A DNA stretch of 64,000 nucleotides from Echinarachnius parma (Eukaryota > Echinodermata > Echinoidea > Clypeasteroida > Echinarachniidae), in the NCBI GenBank assembly GCA_037951105.1, contig JBAMJV010003078.1, forward strand, positions 62,001 to 126,000. The letters are read 5' to 3'. Both the position numbers and the translations under genes were made by a program. Under the pieces are notes generated by a model that saw nothing but the letters and a program-made list of their open reading frames with translations, had not been told where the DNA came from and searched no databases. The number at the start of each line of letters is the position of its first letter. The first letter of the stretch is position 1. Shown here one piece after another: positions 24,392-38,300 of this stretch.

Positions 24392-25539
24392 ATGGTTATC
24401 TAGCCTGTGGAATAGATTTGGAATTACTAACAACATGTTAAATCTAATCCATGGACTACAAAAAATACCCTAGGGTTAAATTTCACCCTCTGACGGCAAT
24501 TTGGGCGTTTTGGTGCATGTCTGAGGTAACCGTGTAGTGATAGGTAGGAGTCAATCATTGCAAGATTCAGCAAAGCTACAAAAATGCAAAATAAATTAAA
24601 CGCAAAATATATATCAAATAAATAGAAATTCAATAGGGGCAATGGATGCAGCAGATACTAAGAGATAGAACGAGATTATAAACCAATTGGAGCGATCACT
24701 TTGTCATCGTTGCTTTCAAGCTAAAAAATTTCAAGTCATAGTTTCAATTCCTTTTGACCCATTATAGGCCGTTTGATTTTGGTATAACATTACTTTAAGT
24801 ATTTATGGGAGTAGTCATGAATGGGTGAATATCTCCTTCAATCTAAGGTTTCAAAGAGAGAAGGGTTTTTAATGACCTTAGCCAGACGTGTGAAATAAGA
24901 AGACAATACAAATTGAACTCTTTAAGAGATCAATGTCAAGTATGAAAATATTGGCTTGCACACTCGTTTTACTGGCTTCCCATGAGATTTTTCTTGCTTA
25001 ATTCCATGAAGGGTTTAATAATTATTAGCTTGCCTCAAAACGGATATTGTATTCGGTGCCAGCTTGGTAAAAACACAAAATAGCAAAAAACATGAAAATC
25101 AAGAGCCACCAGTTTTGGAGTCTAGAGTGTCGCTATTCACAACTATGGAGTATCTTTCTTTTTGTTTGAATGCATGGCAAGTATTGTTATGATAAAAGAA
25201 TGAAAATGTAATTACTTCCATTTCATTAGCCCTTGTAATTCTTGCCCAGCCAAGCTTGTATACCAGTTGAAAGATTTTACTTCACCCGATCAGAGTCAAA
25301 AGATTAATGTTATTATGACAAGTATCACTAGAAATTATCATTTTACTGCTGCTACATGAACAAAATTATTATAAGTTATAATTCTTATGGAGAGATATAT
25401 TGTTGACCTTGTGTTAAATAAGTAATTTAAATACGACTCGAGTCTGGAAACAGAACTAGGCATCAACACAGAGCATCGTTCTTTAACAAATCAGAAAGAA
25501 AAAAAAAATCAATGTGATCAATACATCTGCTATAGCTTT

Positions 25540-25700
25540 ACTTTAAAGGGCATCAAGCGTGGGGATGCTACACAGCGGGTCGCCATTTTGAACTGGGCCA
25601 GTTTGCGCGCACCGCATGACACTGAGCTAACGTGCATCACGCACCGTGCGCAACGTGTACTTAAGATGGCGCCGCGCATCTGATTTGACGAATCTGAAGT
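25540..25700. repeat. CpG-rich dispersed repeat (copy 1)
   Basis: Carries catcaagcgtggggatgcta and gtcgccattttgaactgg. A related copy at 56508-56610 shares cgtcaagcg..gggat.cta and ttcgccattttgaact. Confidence 0.6.
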
Positions 25701-28700
25701 ACCTTTAAGGAGCGGGAGAACACTTTCGAGTTCTACAACTAATTCATAAAGTTCTTGCACGATTACTCCTATACTGAACAGTAAAGTGAAACCTACCTAC
25801 CTAGCCATATATCAATATTGTTTTAGATTGACATGGAAGGAGAATGCTTTGGGAGGCAGTGCATTTTGAAGGAAAACAATCACACCTGGCTCTCATACGA
25901 CACAAAAACAATATTATTATTATTAAAGTACACATATGAATTGTTTGGGCACGGAAACAAGTAACTAAAGTCTCTTTAATAGAAAAAAAAAAATAGGAAA
26001 ACAGACATATGAAGAGGAGGGCAATAGTGATAATCTTAAGACATAAACCTCAGCTGCACTTGGAGTGGAATATGCGATCTTCCCTGAAGTGGGGATTACT
26101 TTAATAACAAAAAGACAAACACAAGTTTTCTTCAAAGAAATGAATACATTCTCTATAATCTCCCCCATCTGACTTGACACAGTGTTTTCTCCTTCTTTTT
26201 TCCTTTTTTTTTGTGTTTTGTTTGTTGACAAGTTGCAATAATATCAAATTAAAAAAAGCATAAATGAGTGCTGACAACATATTAAAGTCTATTTTGCTAC
26301 TGTGATACTGTTCAGATACATTATATAACATGAAATATATATATATATATTTCTATATCTTATAGCCAAATACATATTTATACATGTACATATCAGAATT
26401 GCTTTCATGCAGTTGTTTATAAAAGTAGAGTACAAATAAAGTTAAGCTTTGATCATCAAAAACGTGTCAACAACAAAAACGTATAAACAGCCAATAAGGG
26501 TATTGATGAAACACAATGATACTTTCTACTTGCATAAGTGTGATCTTTATCGATTTTTTTTCTCACAAGTTTTGTTTGAACATTCATAACGTCTTACGAT
26601 GGAGTGACTGAATTGGTAGGCACTGTCAAATACTGTTCCCAAATATTTGCAGCTCTTGCAAATGGAAATTGTTAAAAGCTAGAGATACATTAACAAGTAA
26701 AAGACATGAATTTCTATACCTACAGAATAATGCAGTAATAGTTGAGTACCATAGTATATCGTTCAAAATCATCCTACCACTTTGTTTATATTACTGCTCA
26801 ATTTCTAGTTTTACCGCCAGATGGCACGGTGTGATATTTTTTTTTATCTCCGCCAAAAACAAAGACCAGAAAACAATGCGACGTATTCAAAATAGACAAG
26901 TGAGGCTTTACACTGTGTTATCCGAGTGAAAGACGACTCAGTTCAAATTGACAGCTGGTCAACATTCATTTCAGTTAACTCTTCAGCCGAGACTATTACA
27001 CAACAAATCTACACCCTCGGAAAACTGTCAAGCCAGGCAAAAAAAACAAACACGGCCGCATTTTTCCATCATCCATCTCACCCGGACTTGGCCGCTCTCG
27101 CTTAATCCTCTCCTGGAAATTTTGTTGTAGAGGACTGACACGGTTTTGGCATTATATTTTGTACGTACTGAAGTCACACTACATGCATCATGGTCAAGTT
27201 TGAAGCATGAACAAGGAAAACCAAATTAAAAATTGCACTTAAGAAACGTGATGGTAGTGAAGACTCAGCAACACAGCTCTTTTTTTTCTTCTTCTTCAAA
27301 CAAGTCACATTTGTATCTCTTTCTCTACTGCTGAGTACACTTTTCTTTTGCCACTACTATCAATTATTACTTTCATGGAAAATAATCATGAGAATGAAAA
27401 ACAGACAACAATTTGCATCAGTAAGTGAAACACATAATTATACACAAACAGGCTTTGGAATACAGTGTATGATGCACCGTCCGTTTTTTCAATGATTTGT
27501 CAAGACAAAAGTGTCTGCGTTCGACACTGCGCTTTAAGCGTCCTTTTTTCTCAGTGAACAGCTTGATCTGTTGATGCGACAGCGAGCAAATCTGTTTCCT
27601 CCGATCACGTAGACACTATCCTCAGAGGGATGCTCAAAAAAAGATTTTCCATGTAAGGACAAACGCCTGCTCATATTCTTTCATTGTCTTGTGTTCTTAT
27701 CGTGACGCGGTGAAACTGACAAGAACCTTGGCATCCACAATCAGCTCGCAGGAATCGTTTCTTTTCTTTTCCTCCTCTCTCTTAATGGTTCATTTGACAT
27801 TTGAGTACAAAATAAGAAGTGATATGCGTAGCTTTCGGTAAGAAAAGTTTGTTTGTCGTCTTGTTTCCCTGCATGGCAGGACTTGGCACAAGTTTATGTA
27901 CTCAACTCGAGGAGGACTGCATTTCACTGAGCCCATCTATTCATCCATATGCGCTTCATGTCCTCTTTTATGGCTGCTCAGTTTCTTCTGCGACCGAAAC
28001 TGCTTTGTTCGTCCCCATCTCCACCCAACAGATGCATCAACACGCTCATGTAAAATCAAAATCACATTGCACATGTTCGTTTCATTTAGTATAAGTTCCT
28101 TTCATGCTCGCAGAGTAGACGTCGTTCGGAGAGCTGCGGTAATGGCATCAAATAGTAGTCCATGCGGCGCGATGTGTCTAAAAAATGAGACACTCGCAAA
28201 CTTGGCTATGTTTCGCACAGCGAAAACACACAACAAACAATGTACAGGGGAAAATATATAAATATATACATTATTGTCACATCATACGTAATTTCTTTGG
28301 CAGCTTTAAAGTTGCTGTTTAAAACAGTATAAAGTTTTGATCCGAAACCCCACCACCGAATGCACACAACTGACATTCTGGAAGTCTGGTTAGCAGTTGT
28401 TTGAAAAACGAGACAAGACAAGAGAAACATAGAGAGATGGACAGTCATGGTTGAATAGCCATCAAACTAACCATACAGAAGTAGGTGTCATAGACACGAG
28501 TACAAAGTCATTCGTATGAAAAACAAGGTATCTTACTGACTAGAATAGTGTCCCGAGCACAACTTACTTTAATACAAAGTACATTCATTATCAACAAAAT
28601 TGCATAAGCTACTTATGCATACAACGGATGGATCATGATGACAACACATAAGTCATTCAGAAGGTATGGTGTAAACATAGGTAAACGATAATTAAGTTAC

Positions 28701-28709
28701 ATGTCATGG

Positions 28710-28715
28710 TTTATT
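28710..28715 (-). terminator. TNRC6: Proximal AATAAA after the TNRC6 stop
   Basis: TTTATT on the + strand, about 160 bases downstream of the TNRC6 stop codon in the sense direction. A possible end of a short 3'UTR form. Confidence 0.35.
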
Positions 28716-28874
28716 TCATCTTGGGTGCTTGTAAACGGTGATGAATTTGCTTTGACCGACTTTGGTCTTCTATGTATAGCACCATGAAGTGAATTTCATG
28801 TGTAATCTATGGATCAAGAGACATTTGCCTCTTCCCCACTCATTCAAACTCTATCCGTTCACCACCTTGACGGA

Positions 28875-29354
28875 TTAGTTGGTGCCTTCTCCCAGGAGGT
28901 CTCCGGGCAGGAAGCTGAAAGAGCTCCCGGAGCCAGAGTCTCCATCCATGGGGCTCCAGCCCATGGAGTTGCTGCTAGGGCCTGGTGACCACAGCTGGCT
29001 GCCAGGCATGGAGGGCAGGCCGGCGTTCCAGTTCTGCTTGCTGGAGTCATCCTTGCCGGCGCCAGAGGCACTAGAGGAGAGCCCTCCGTTGCGGAACTTG
29101 TCTCCGCCTCCCTGGGGCCAGCCGGAGGAGGAGGAGGAGGAGGTGATGGGGCCGGGGGATGGGGCAGAGAATGCGTCGCTAGGAGAGACGAGCTCGGCCA
29201 TGATGCCTGGCATGCCGGACAGCATGGACTGGGCCTTGGCGGCATCTTCAGGGAAGCGGTAGGCGACCATGACGGAGCCCTGAGAGCGGTTCTCCTGGAA
29301 CTGTTCCACCTGACCCTGCTGGCCACAGATGGACCTCAGGGTGCCAGGGTTCAT
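28875..29354 (-). CDS. TNRC6: TNRC6 last exon (RRM second half and C-terminal silencing region)
   Basis: Acceptor cttctcag, phase 0 start. It encodes MNPGTLRSICGQQGQVEQF through EDAAKAQSM..IMAEL, the RRM core of GW182, then a Gly/Ser/Trp-rich tail (NWNAG, QLWSPG, MGWSPM) and FLPGDLLGEGTN before TAA. The start and end match vertebrate TNRC6. Confidence 0.94.
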   Translation of the reverse strand: MNPGTLRSICGQQGQVEQFQENRSQGSVMVAYRFPEDAAKAQSMLSGMPGIMAELVSPSDAFSAPSPGPITSSSSSSGWPQGGGDKFRNGGLSSSASGAGKDDSSKQNWNAGLPSMPGSQLWSPGPSSNSMGWSPMDGDSGSGSSFSFLPGDLLGEGTN

Positions 29355-32300
29355 CTGAGAAGGTAAAGAGAAGAACTTTAACAATTAACAATCTGTCGAG
29401 TAATCTTGTGAAACTTGAAACATTAACAAACAGTCAAATATCCTTGTTCTTCTTCAACTGAACTGAAATAAATAGAGTATTTGTGGTTGAATATCGACGA
29501 AAGCAGCATACATTAGACCAAATTTTTCTTGGGGTTTTACTGAAAGGATACATCAGGAGCTTATCAATGGCATGATAGTTCAAGGTTGCATTACTCAGGA
29601 TAACTTATTTAATAGTTTTAATAGTTCCAAACTATTCACATTGCTGGCTACTATAACGCTACAATCTAATAAATGCATACCCTATATTCCAACATGATAA
29701 GACAGGGTGAGCATTCTACATGTTGGTAGACATCAATAGACACTTACCTCAGGAGTGATTCCAGAGATGATGATGGTGTTTGATCCCGACGCACCATTAC
29801 CAGAAGACCAGGAAGATCCTACAATTACAGAGAAAGAGAGAGAAGGGGGAGGGAACAGACATTTATTATTGGTGTCAAACCTTAATGCTTCCTGGGGGGT
29901 GTTTCACAAAGATCCTAAGTTGAACTTAACCCTTAGTATGGAAAGCCATTTGTATCCTTGGAATAAAGTATATTCAAAAGCAAAAATGCTAGTATTTTAG
30001 ACTTTTCATAAATTTTACATCAAGAACATGAAATCCCCTTGATAATAGAAAATATCAATGATTTGAATCAACATTTTATGCCTTTTAAATGAAATTTTAA
30101 AAAAATTGTTTCAAAGAAACTAACGGCTTTCCATATTTTTCTAAGTCCAACTTAGAGGTAAGTTGAACTTAGGATCTTTATGAAACACCCCCAATACATT
30201 ACCAGGTGACCAGGAAGATCATACAATTACCGAGAGAGAAAACAATCATTTATTACAGGTGTTGAACATCAACACTTCAGTACATTACCATTGTAGCCAT
30301 TTATCATAGCTGCCAACATTTGGAATTTTAAATTAGTAACATTTAAGCAAAACTGAATATCACGTGCGCGAAGCGCACATCACGAGGGCGAAGGGCGAAG
30401 TGCGAAGTCCCTTTAGCCGGGCTCCATAGGGCCCTGGAGCGTCAAGCGCGGAGTCCATTGCGGCCGGCGTCCATGGCCCTATTTTTCATCATTTTTGCAC
30501 AATTACTAGGTATGATTTGGTCAGATTTATGTTTTAAACGTTGTCTCTATACGTTTAAACACGTGAAAACGAAAATAAAAAATAAAAAATAAAAAATTAT
30601 TATAGAAATGGGAAATTCGTAACAATTACAAATTTTTCGTAACAGTTGGCAGCTATGATTTATGATTAAGGTGGCAATCGTTCCACAGTTTCATCTTTCC
30701 AAAATTCAGAACCATGGTTAACAATTACTAAAAGGAATTTTATCAAATGAGTTTTTAGAACTTATTATTTATAAAAATATCACTCAAGTGAAATGCAGTA
30801 TTACATTTGCTTGGTCGAGTACGATTAAAACTTATCTATACTTGGACCAAATATAAAAGTTATTGGATGATTTATTCTACTGTACATGCAACAACAACAA
30901 AATTAAATGATTACATAGTTGAGTGACAGAAAGATGGTGATAATGCTGACTAATTTTACAAAATGTATGGTAAGACACAACAATCTACCAGTGACCAAAG
31001 CCTGTAACTGTATGTAGTTCATTGACAATTTGTAATCATACACAATTGTATTGTACATCTACACGTATGTATAATGTATCCACTGAATTATATTCAACTC
31101 GCAATACCTTTTAATTACCATCCTCACCAAAAATATGGTTGACACAACCAAATTTAACTAACAGATTGCTAGGTGTGATTTCATACGATGAAATTTACTA
31201 ACAAATAATTTAACCTACTGACATTATTCAGGCTTTTTTTATTGAAAGGATAAATACCATTATATTCCTTTGAAAAATGAATTACTACATTACAACATTC
31301 ACATAGTAATGAGAGATCTTTAGTTTAAAGGGATCTAGTAACTTTGTTGACTTTTGCAAAAAGTGACAAAGGGTTGATAAAATGTGTATTTCTGTACTCT
31401 CTGTCTCATATGTCCACCGAGTGATGTGTAAAAAATCCATGGTAAATGAATGTTGTATGACCGAGTAATGAGCGAAAATACAAAGTGATACTTGATAATT
31501 TATTGCACTTACTTTGTACAGTTATCATTCTCCAGTGGATAATCATAAATCCGAACAATTCAATCATAAATATCTCTATAATGAAAGGGTAATTCAGAAA
31601 ACTGAAACCTGTTCCATGCTTGTATTGGTAATACGAATAGAACGGGGTAAGTGATAACCACTAGAGTTCTAAGGTAAGTTTTGTGGATTTTGACATTTTT
31701 ACTAGATCCCTTTAGAACTTCAACAATCTTGAGACACCAGAATACCAAATACGGTCATAAGACACACTGAAAATCATGTACATGAATAAAAAGTGGATAA
31801 AGTATGTGACGTTCCGCAATGATACTGTAACCCGTAGCTGGGGCATGTTAGTTGCTAATGATAGGCTAAATAATAGTAACATACATTACAGCACAGTCTG
31901 TACGAGTACAAGGTGATATAAATAGCAATTTGGGATAAAGAAACTAAATGAAATGAGTTAGCAAACTGCTGTCTGTCATGTAAATATATGTATCATATAA
32001 AACATATCAATAAACGGTTTATTTTTCTCGGCAGACAGCAGTAATGAGGTTAAATAATGATGTGAAATAACGATTATTCACAAAATAGACTATAAAATTC
32101 TATGATGATTTAAAACAAAAATCAAATTTGTGATGATTTGATATGAGGCTAAATAAAAGAAAATAATTTTGGTAGCATGTGATGGACTGACTTTTGGTTA
32201 AGCATTTGATGGCTATCCTTGTACTCACTGTGCATAACAGCATGCCCCTGCATTTGTGGGTTCTTACCCAAGGGAACATCCCAACTTCCTCTCCAGGAAT

Positions 32301-35300
32301 TACTCTGAGGGTGCTCACCCAGTCCCGGCGGGGGCCTTGGGGCACGCGGCTGGTTCCCAGACCCACTGCTCCACAGCTGGTTAGAACGGGAACCTCCTCC
32401 CGCTCCACCTCCAGGGAATCCCCCACTGCCGGACTCTGTGTAGTTCCAGCTGGACTTGCGTCCACCAGGCTGGTTGGACCAGGAGGACTGGGGCTTCATA
32501 GGGCGAGTCAAGATGCCGGAGATGTCATCCTTCTGCACCTGGTCACGTCCAGCTGATTTGGAAGAGGCAAACATCCCAGGTGTGGCTGTTGGGTCATTGG
32601 AGACGTCCAGGCTGCTGGTTGGATTCCAGGGCACTCCTGGGATGAACTCAGGGACGCCATCCTCGATAGCGCTGCTCAGGCTGTCCGGCTGTGGGAAACT
32701 CCAGCCGGCATCAGAGAAGGCGGAGTCAGCACTGGTTGGCAAGCTGTCTGAAGGGGTAGGGGAGTTGCTGCGGGACCAGTTAGACCCACGGCGAGATGGA
32801 TCAGGCATGCCAGGAACAGACTCGGAGCGACCAGATGGCGGGAAATTCTTCGCCCCAGGTTTACCAAAGAACTGCTGCATGCGGGACTGCTGGCGGGCAC
32901 CCAGATCTGCATTCATGCTGCCGATGTTGCCTAGCAGGTCGGACTGAGGAGTGTTGGGAAACACGTCGGAATCACTGCGCATCTTGGGTCGAGTCGGGAA
33001 GGGCTGGCGAGAGACCGGTGGACGCTGCCCTGAAAGAACTTGCTGTTGAAGAAGGCGAGCCATCAGCTGCTCCTGCTGGGAGCGGTTAGCTGAGCCCATG
33101 CCCTTGCTGGAGATGTTGGGCCCTCCAACAGGAGGCAGGTTATTCTGCTGGGCCTGAGCCTGGGCAAGCAGCTGCGGGTAGCGCTGCACGATGTTCATGA
33201 TCTGCTGAGGAGTCACCTGCTGCTGGAGCAGGTTCTGGTTGACGATGCCGCTCTGCACGGCCAGCTGGAGCAGGACATTGAAGAGCTGCTGCTGCTGCTG
33301 CTGCACTGCCGGCTGTGGCTGGTTGAATGGACTCCTCATGGGCTGGCTGGTACTACTGGGCTGCTGCTGACCCATCAACAGGTTCTGCTGCTGCTGTTGC
33401 TGACTCTGACTGTTGAATCTCTGGCCTACACCACCACCTGACGGCATGAAGCCTTGGCTGCCCATCATGTTGCTTGGTTTGCCTCCGATGGGCATACTTC
33501 CTGGCAGGCTGTTATTCATCAGCATGTTGGCGTTGGTGAGGTCGTTGCCTGATGACAGCAACTTTGGATCGCTGAAGGCAGACTCTCCAAGTCCCAGGTT
33601 GTTCATGGTGCGGGTCATCTGACGCATGGGGTCATCCAGATCTCCGCTAGGCTTGTTCTGTTCCATCATGTTTGATAGCTGTTGCAGATCACCTGTTTAC
33701 AACAAAAAAATGTATATGGTTGAATTGACCTGAATGAGGCAGAAGTGTCTAAATTATTTGAATTAACATAGTGGACATGTTAAGTGGCAGATTATGGAAT
33801 GAGCTGCCTCTGGAATTAAAAAAGATAGATTCCATATTTTCTTTTAAATCAAGTGAATAGGAAATTGAAAAATAAAACATCTATTTAAAATCTTTAAAAA
33901 AGTAAAATGATTGAGATTACTGTATAAACTTTTGTTAGGGTTGCAAAATTATAAGACAGTGGGGAGTATCATTTGAAAATGATGTTCATCTACCCCTAAA
34001 TAGCCTCCATCAGCTAAAACCATTCTTCGCATTTTAGGCCAATAGAACATTCATGCTAATGAAATTCATAATAACAAATTATGGTAATGTATTTAGCGGT
34101 TATGAAGAAGTGAGTTAAGCAGAACTTGTTCTCACCCAAAGCAGATTCGAAGTGGAAGTTGTGCCTGCGCAGAGCAACCTCAGCAACCTCCTTAGGGAAG
34201 CCATAGTCCATCAGGCGCTTCAGCTTGCTGATGTAGTGGTTAGACTCGCGTTGTCCAGTGGGCTGCAGGGGCAGAAACAAATACAGAAGACTTCTAATGA
34301 TTGAACTTAAAGAAAACATGCATTCATATTTGAAATGCAACACAAATTGATTACACATTGACTGCATAATGATTAAAAGTTGCTGTAAGCTTTTTTATGT
34401 CATTAAGGGATAATTTATGCAAGCCTACATATATTGTGCTTTTGAATGATTCTCCCACTTTTGTTTGTAGTTGTAACCAATTCAAGATTTGTTATTCATT
34501 CATATTATTTATTGTATGTGTTTTAAGTGGAAAATATATTTAACACAACTGAAACAAACAGATGAAGCTGAAATGACCTCCCTACCCCTCCATCTCCACC
34601 CATTTTATTTTGTAATAAGTTTCTAGGAGAGAATTTCTCTATCAGGGCTTGCCCTTAGTGGTGGACTGGGAGGCCTGTGACCTTTGACCACATGATCCCA
34701 CGAACAGACAACCCGAAAACATAACACCTCCAGCCACTTTGTTGCGGCAGCATAACAACACGCTGCTGGTGAAAGAAGGAAGAAAGAAGAGGTCCATAAT
34801 CTTACCCTTGGTTTCTTTGGTCCTCCTTGACCTCCTCTCCATCCTTCAGACATGGATGGACCGCCGCTCTGAGAACGTGAATCCCACTCCTCATCTCCCC
34901 AGTGACCAACTGCAAGGGAAACACATTTACAAATGAGTACTGCATGTGGTCAGTTGGGAAAGAGAAGGGCCCTTAGTCAATCATACGTACAGTACGTACA
35001 TTATCATTCTGTTGTGTGCTGGTCTGTATCATCCAACGATTTAATCAATGCAAGTTCTTTGTTACTACTAGTGCTGCATATCATTGGGGTGTTAAATAAG
35101 CCCGGCCTCCGACATTTTGTAAACTAAATTTTTTATTTGATTTTTTTTCTAGGAAAGTGGACCTGTGTATTCTGCAAATTCTTTGACTTTTTGTTACTGC
35201 CATCTTGCATGAAATGGATAAAATTGATATGAGAGTGACTTTGGAAAGGAAAATTATCATCCAATTATAACAACTCCCTGATTAAATTATGAATTCAAAA

Positions 35301-38300
35301 TATGACTTTACATGTTTCGTTACAGGTATTCCTTGTAAAATGAATGACTAGCCATATGAAAAAAAATCAATAAAAATACATATATACATTCATAATAGAG
35401 TTACTGAACATTTGTTTTGGAACACATGTTTAGCAAAGGAAGTAAAGGAAGTAAACTTACTTGATCCAGAACTATTGTCCTCCTGCTGCCAGTTCTGTTG
35501 CATAGAATCCTTATTCTGAGTACTGCCACTAGTACTGCTGGATGGGCCCCAGGAAGATGTGGAAGACTGGTCCCATTTGTTGCCGCCACTGTTGCCTCCT
35601 GCTCCTCCAGTGTTCCACATGCTGCTGCCACCGCCGCCGCCACCGCCGCCGCCACCGCCGCCGCCACCGCCGCCGCTAGTGCTGCCACTCCTCTGGTTAG
35701 GGAAATCCCCCCAGCCAGCTTGCTGCTTGCTCTTATCCTCCCACTGGTTGTCTGGTTTGAACTGAGAGGGAGGCGGATTAGGAGGCATCATGGGTGAGTC
35801 GCCCTGTGGGCCTGCAGATGGAGGAGGACCTTGCATAGTACTGTTCTGAGGGTTGCCACCCATCTGCGGCAGGTGGCCACCAGCCTGGCGCCGGGTCAAG
35901 CGACGGTTGTGCTCACTGGGGTCGCCCCAGTGGCTGGTTCCGTTGTCCTGGGATGGCATAGGGACAGGGGGCATGGGACCATCTCCCCAGCCTGTGGCCA
36001 CTATCTTCTTGGGCGGGGGTCCTGGCAGCATCTGAGAGGGGTCGTCCGAGGGCTGTGGTGTGCCACTGGATGCGTTACTGGCTGTTTCCATGTCCTTGTG
36101 AGGAGGGGAAGATCTCTCTGAGCTGAAGCCAGATGTAGAGGGAGGTCCATGTGATCCTGGGGGTCCTGGGGGTCCAGGTGGGCCAGGTGGGCCAGATGAA
36201 CCAGGTGGTGGGCCAGATGAACCAGGTGGTGGGCCAGATGGTGGTCCTGAGGGTGGACCGCCAGGAGGACCAGGTGGACCAGGGGGTCCAGGGGGTCCTG
36301 GTGGGCCTGAAGGAGCACTTGACGTCGGTGGGTGACCCCAGCCAGAATCTTGGCTTTCACTTCTCTCCTTTGGCGGTCCCCATCCTGACTGTTGCTGTGA
36401 GCTTGGTGGACCACTAGGTGTCGGTGGCTGGGCTCCCCAGGAAGATTCTGTGGGTCCCTGTGGTGGGTTTGGTGGCTTGCCCCATGCAGACTGCTTGGGC
36501 TGCTCTGCTTTCTCCCACTGCCTGTCTTGTGGTGGAGCCTGAGAACCCCAGCCAGTAGTGCCTGATTGGTTGGGGTTGCCCTGAGGTTGATTCTGGCCGT
36601 CCCACTTCACTTCTTGGTTGATTGGTCTCTTCCCCCAAGGTGTCTTGACAAGAGCTGCAATCTGTGTGGGGTCTACAGGTTGCGGTTCCACTGGGTTGCG
36701 GTGCATGTTGGGTCTATCTCCTCCTCCCTTGTTGGCTGACTGACCCCAGGAAGATCCTCCTGATTGAGGCTTCCCCCATCCAGATGATCCACCGTCCTGG
36801 TCTTTCTTTGGACCATCTGGTCCTCCAGGTGGGCCAGGTGGGCCTGGTGGGCCTGGTGGGCCAGGAGGTTGTGGAGGTTGGTTCCCCCAACCTGATGGAC
36901 GGTTGCCCCATCCTGGTGCTGGAGGCTGCCCTCCTTCCTTGGGTCCATCCTTGCTCCATCCCCCTGGAGGCCCTGGAGGTCCTGGCGGTCCTGGAGGTCC
37001 TGGATGTCCTGGAGGTCCTGGAGGTCCTCCCGGAGGTCCCCCTGGTGGACCGCCACTGGTAGGTGTGGAAGGAGGTCTCATGCCCCAGCCGGAGTTTCCT
37101 TCGTTGCTTGGAGGAGGCTTGCCCCATCCGCCGGTGCCAGACATCTCGTTGGGTCCAGCGCTGCTGCCTCCCCAACCCCTAGAGCTTCCCACAGGGTTGG
37201 CTCCTCCCCAAGGCTTGTTGCCTCCTGCTGAGGATGAGTGTGTCTTTCCAGGGTGGTCATTGCCCCATCCTCCTCCTCCTCCACCTGATGGTGGTCCTGT
37301 GGGAGCGCCGCCCCAGGCTGAGGTACCAGTCAATGTGGGAGGACCAGAGGGATTGCTTGATCCCCAGGATGAACCTGAGAGGGACAAAATGGAATAACGT
37401 TTTGTACAGAAAATAAAACTTGTGTACATGAATATCCGATATAGAACAGAATGTCCAATCCAAATCCAACAAAATACATACACATAGTTCAACAATTATT
37501 TATATTTACAAGTATATCAACGTTCAATCAAACTTTGATAGTAATTGAAAACATTGAAAATCTGTATTTTTGATATATTCACAGGGAGGTGACCATATCT
37601 ATAAACAGAGATAACACAAAGTGATGCAGAACAGTTTCTCACCTGGTTTTTGCCATCCACCCTCAGAATCTTTCTGAGCGCCCGGGTTCCCCCAGGATGA
37701 GTCAGCCCCAGGCCTGGACTGGTTGAATCCATTGTTGGGTCCTGGTCCTGGTGGCATACCCCAGCCCTGGCTGGTTGGCCTCTGTTGTCCCTGTCCTCCG
37801 CTGTTCTCTCCAACTGCTTTCTCCTTGTCCAAGTCTCCTGGTCCTGGCATCCCAGAGGCCAGGGTGGTGTTGGGTGTTGACACAGGAGGCATCTGCTGCT
37901 GCTGCTGTTGCTGGGATTCCTGGCTGGTTGGTGGTGTGCCCCCGTTGCCACCAATACTACCGCTATTGCTGCTGCTACCACTACCACCACCAGCCTGTGA
38001 GGTGGGCAGTGCTGGGTTGCTGGCAGTGCTAGTGGGCGTGGTGGCTGCTGATGGCTCCACACCGTTCTGGCTGGCACTGGTGTCCCAGCCGGAGCTCATG
38101 GACGTTACTGGGATGCTGCTCGATGAGGTAGAAGACGGCATGGAGACTTGGCTGCTACCCCCGAAGGGCAGGGAGGCCTTGCCGCCGCCGGACTGCAAGG
38201 AGGTGGATGTACCCCACACCGAGGAGCCTCCGCCCCCATGCCCATTGCTGGTTGGGTTCTGAAAGAGACCTGGCTGGAAGGAGGAGCTGGATGCACCAGA

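Larger units (their letters stand above)
12971..28874 (-). other. Long exon-free region downstream of the TNRC6 stop
   Basis: No supported exon on either strand over nearly 16 kb. The sequence is AT-rich and poor in MITEs compared with the rest of the window (14513-14736, 24194-24391 and 25540-25700 are the clear ones). Long homopolymers are mostly T on the + strand, i.e. A in the TNRC6 sense. It may be an extended TNRC6 3'UTR, as long 3'UTRs are known for vertebrate TNRC6 genes. A proximal poly(A) signal at 28710-28715 allows a short 3'UTR instead. Confidence 0.35.

Noticed and set aside
28879..29262. 127-codon plus-strand frame opposite the last TNRC6 exon
   Set aside because: Antisense shadow of a GC-rich coding exon. 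The same applies to plus-strand frames across 32194-33622 and 35498-38491.
36664..37397. Collagen-like or Leu/Val-rich plus-strand frames
   Set aside because: Reverse-complement shadows of the Gly-Pro-Pro region of TNRC6; no collagen gene is present.
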